From assembly GCA_017794925.1 (NCBI GenBank), contig CP051238.1:1037185-1101184 (forward strand): DNA of 64,000 bases, read 5' to 3'. Shown piece after piece: positions 63,566-64,000 of this stretch. This DNA comes from Aestuariibacter sp. GTDB taxonomy: Bacteria > Pseudomonadota > Gammaproteobacteria > Enterobacterales > Alteromonadaceae. Below the pieces are notes generated by a model. It searched no databases. It saw only the letters and a program-made list of their open reading frames with translations, and was not told the DNA's origin. Both the position numbers and the translations under genes were made by a program. Within the stretch, counting starts at the first letter, position 1. Every line of letters starts with the position of its first letter.

Positions 63566-64000
63566 TTATTCGTTATCGAATAATCGACTGCCTATTTCAA
63601 TTTTAAGAGGCTTCTTCGCTTCCGGGATCACTCTTTCCAGATCAACGTGAAGTAAGCCGTTTTCCAGGTCGGCAGCAAGCACTTTTACATGGTCGCCCAA
63701 CTGGAATTTGCGTTCAAAGTTGCGCTCAGAGATGCCTTTGTGCAGGAATTTACGCTCCTGAGCGTCTTTCGCATCGACGGTTTTGTTGCTGTTGATCACC
63801 AGGGTGTTGTCTTCCACCACAATGTTGATGTCATCTTTGCTAAAACCGGCGATAGCCATAGTAATTCGGTATTTGTCTTCAGCCAGCAACTCAATGTTGT
63901 AGGGCGGATAAGAACTTTGTTTTTCCGCGCGGCTGGCAGCATCAACTAATGATGCAAGGTGGTCAGAACCAATGAATGAACGGTAAAGTGGAGATAGATC
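63566..64000 (-). CDS. ibpA: Small heat-shock protein, IbpA/Hsp20 family (5' end outside window)
   Basis: 145 residues are present; the frame is open to the last base and begins DLSPLYRSFIG, which matches E. coli IbpA from its fifth residue, so only about four residues are missing. The alpha-crystallin core is clear: YPPYNIELLAEDKYRITMAIAGFS, then HKGISERNFERKFQLGDHV and LERVIPEAKKPLKIEI, nearly identical to IbpA in the last segments. It binds unfolding proteins in the cytoplasm during heat stress. Any heat-shock promoter or ROSE-type thermometer would be beyond the window. Confidence 0.93.
   Translation of the reverse strand, partial: DLSPLYRSFIGSDHLASLVDAASRAEKQSSYPPYNIELLAEDKYRITMAIAGFSKDDINIVVEDNTLVINSNKTVDAKDAQERKFLHKGISERNFERKFQLGDHVKVLAADLENGLLHVDLERVIPEAKKPLKIEIGSRLFDNE

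Overview
The window looks like the chromosome of a marine gammaproteobacterium of the Alteromonadales (Alteromonas-like). The grounds are moderate GC, three TonB-dependent receptors including a Caulobacter-type one, an inositol cluster, an IbpA-type small heat-shock protein that aligns closely with the enterobacterial one, and many secreted hydrolases. The genus assignment is inference. I see no rRNA, tRNA, prophage, integrase, transposase gene or CRISPR array. About 47 protein genes are supported, plus one candidate small RNA.

Layout. (1) 1-5470: the end of an FAD amine/amino-acid oxidoreductase, then a complete Dpp/Opp-type ABC importer (Tat-exported binding protein, two permeases, one fused double ATPase). 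(2) 5482-7938: a DmeF-type Co/Ni exporter divergent from an RcnR/DmeR-type repressor, with a good RcnR-like operator between them, then a DUF4198-like periplasmic protein. (3) 8003-14708: a sialidase-like secreted protein, a cluster of GTGGGTGTCC-type repeats, an FAD oxidoreductase plus aldehyde dehydrogenase operon, an M20 amidohydrolase and a double GNAT protein. (4) 14736-20778: a heavy-metal RND efflux operon (His/Cys-rich small protein, CzcC, CzcB with an EEH repeat, CzcA). (5) 20908-28076: cupin, type-B carboxylesterase, a protein of unknown function with C-terminal beta repeats, an Lrp/GhrA pair and a siderophore-type TonB receptor.

(6) 28418-47375 is a complete myo-inositol catabolic regulon. 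It has an RpiR-family regulator with a TIM-barrel protein, a large TonB receptor, an NCS1-type permease overlapping a PiuC/YbiX-like dioxygenase, then iolC(J)-iolD-iolE-iolA-iolI-iolH-iolG as one operon, an EamA transporter, and iolB on the other strand. Seven 16-bp inverted repeats (consensus TGAAATA-N2-TATTTCR) lie in front of exactly these transcription units and are probably the operators of the RpiR protein. Together the genes would take inositol across both membranes and convert it to acetyl-CoA and dihydroxyacetone phosphate.

(7) 47655-53279: a 46-residue membrane peptide gene with its own terminator, a TonB receptor, the glutathione-dependent formaldehyde pathway (fghA, adhC) with a divergent LysR regulator, and a Fur box followed by a promoter and strong terminator with no ORF, which is a candidate Fur-regulated sRNA. 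(8) 53280-63449 is rich in peptidases. A prolyl-iminopeptidase-like enzyme comes first. Then comes a three-gene operon of two RimK-like ATP-grasp ligases (one ending in a helix-hairpin-helix) and an M14 carboxypeptidase. Opposite it lies a carboxypeptidase-G2-like M20 enzyme, across a large nested inverted repeat. A prolyl-oligopeptidase lipoprotein follows. This ligase/carboxypeptidase locus is my best candidate for an undescribed system. (9) The window ends inside an ibpA-like gene.
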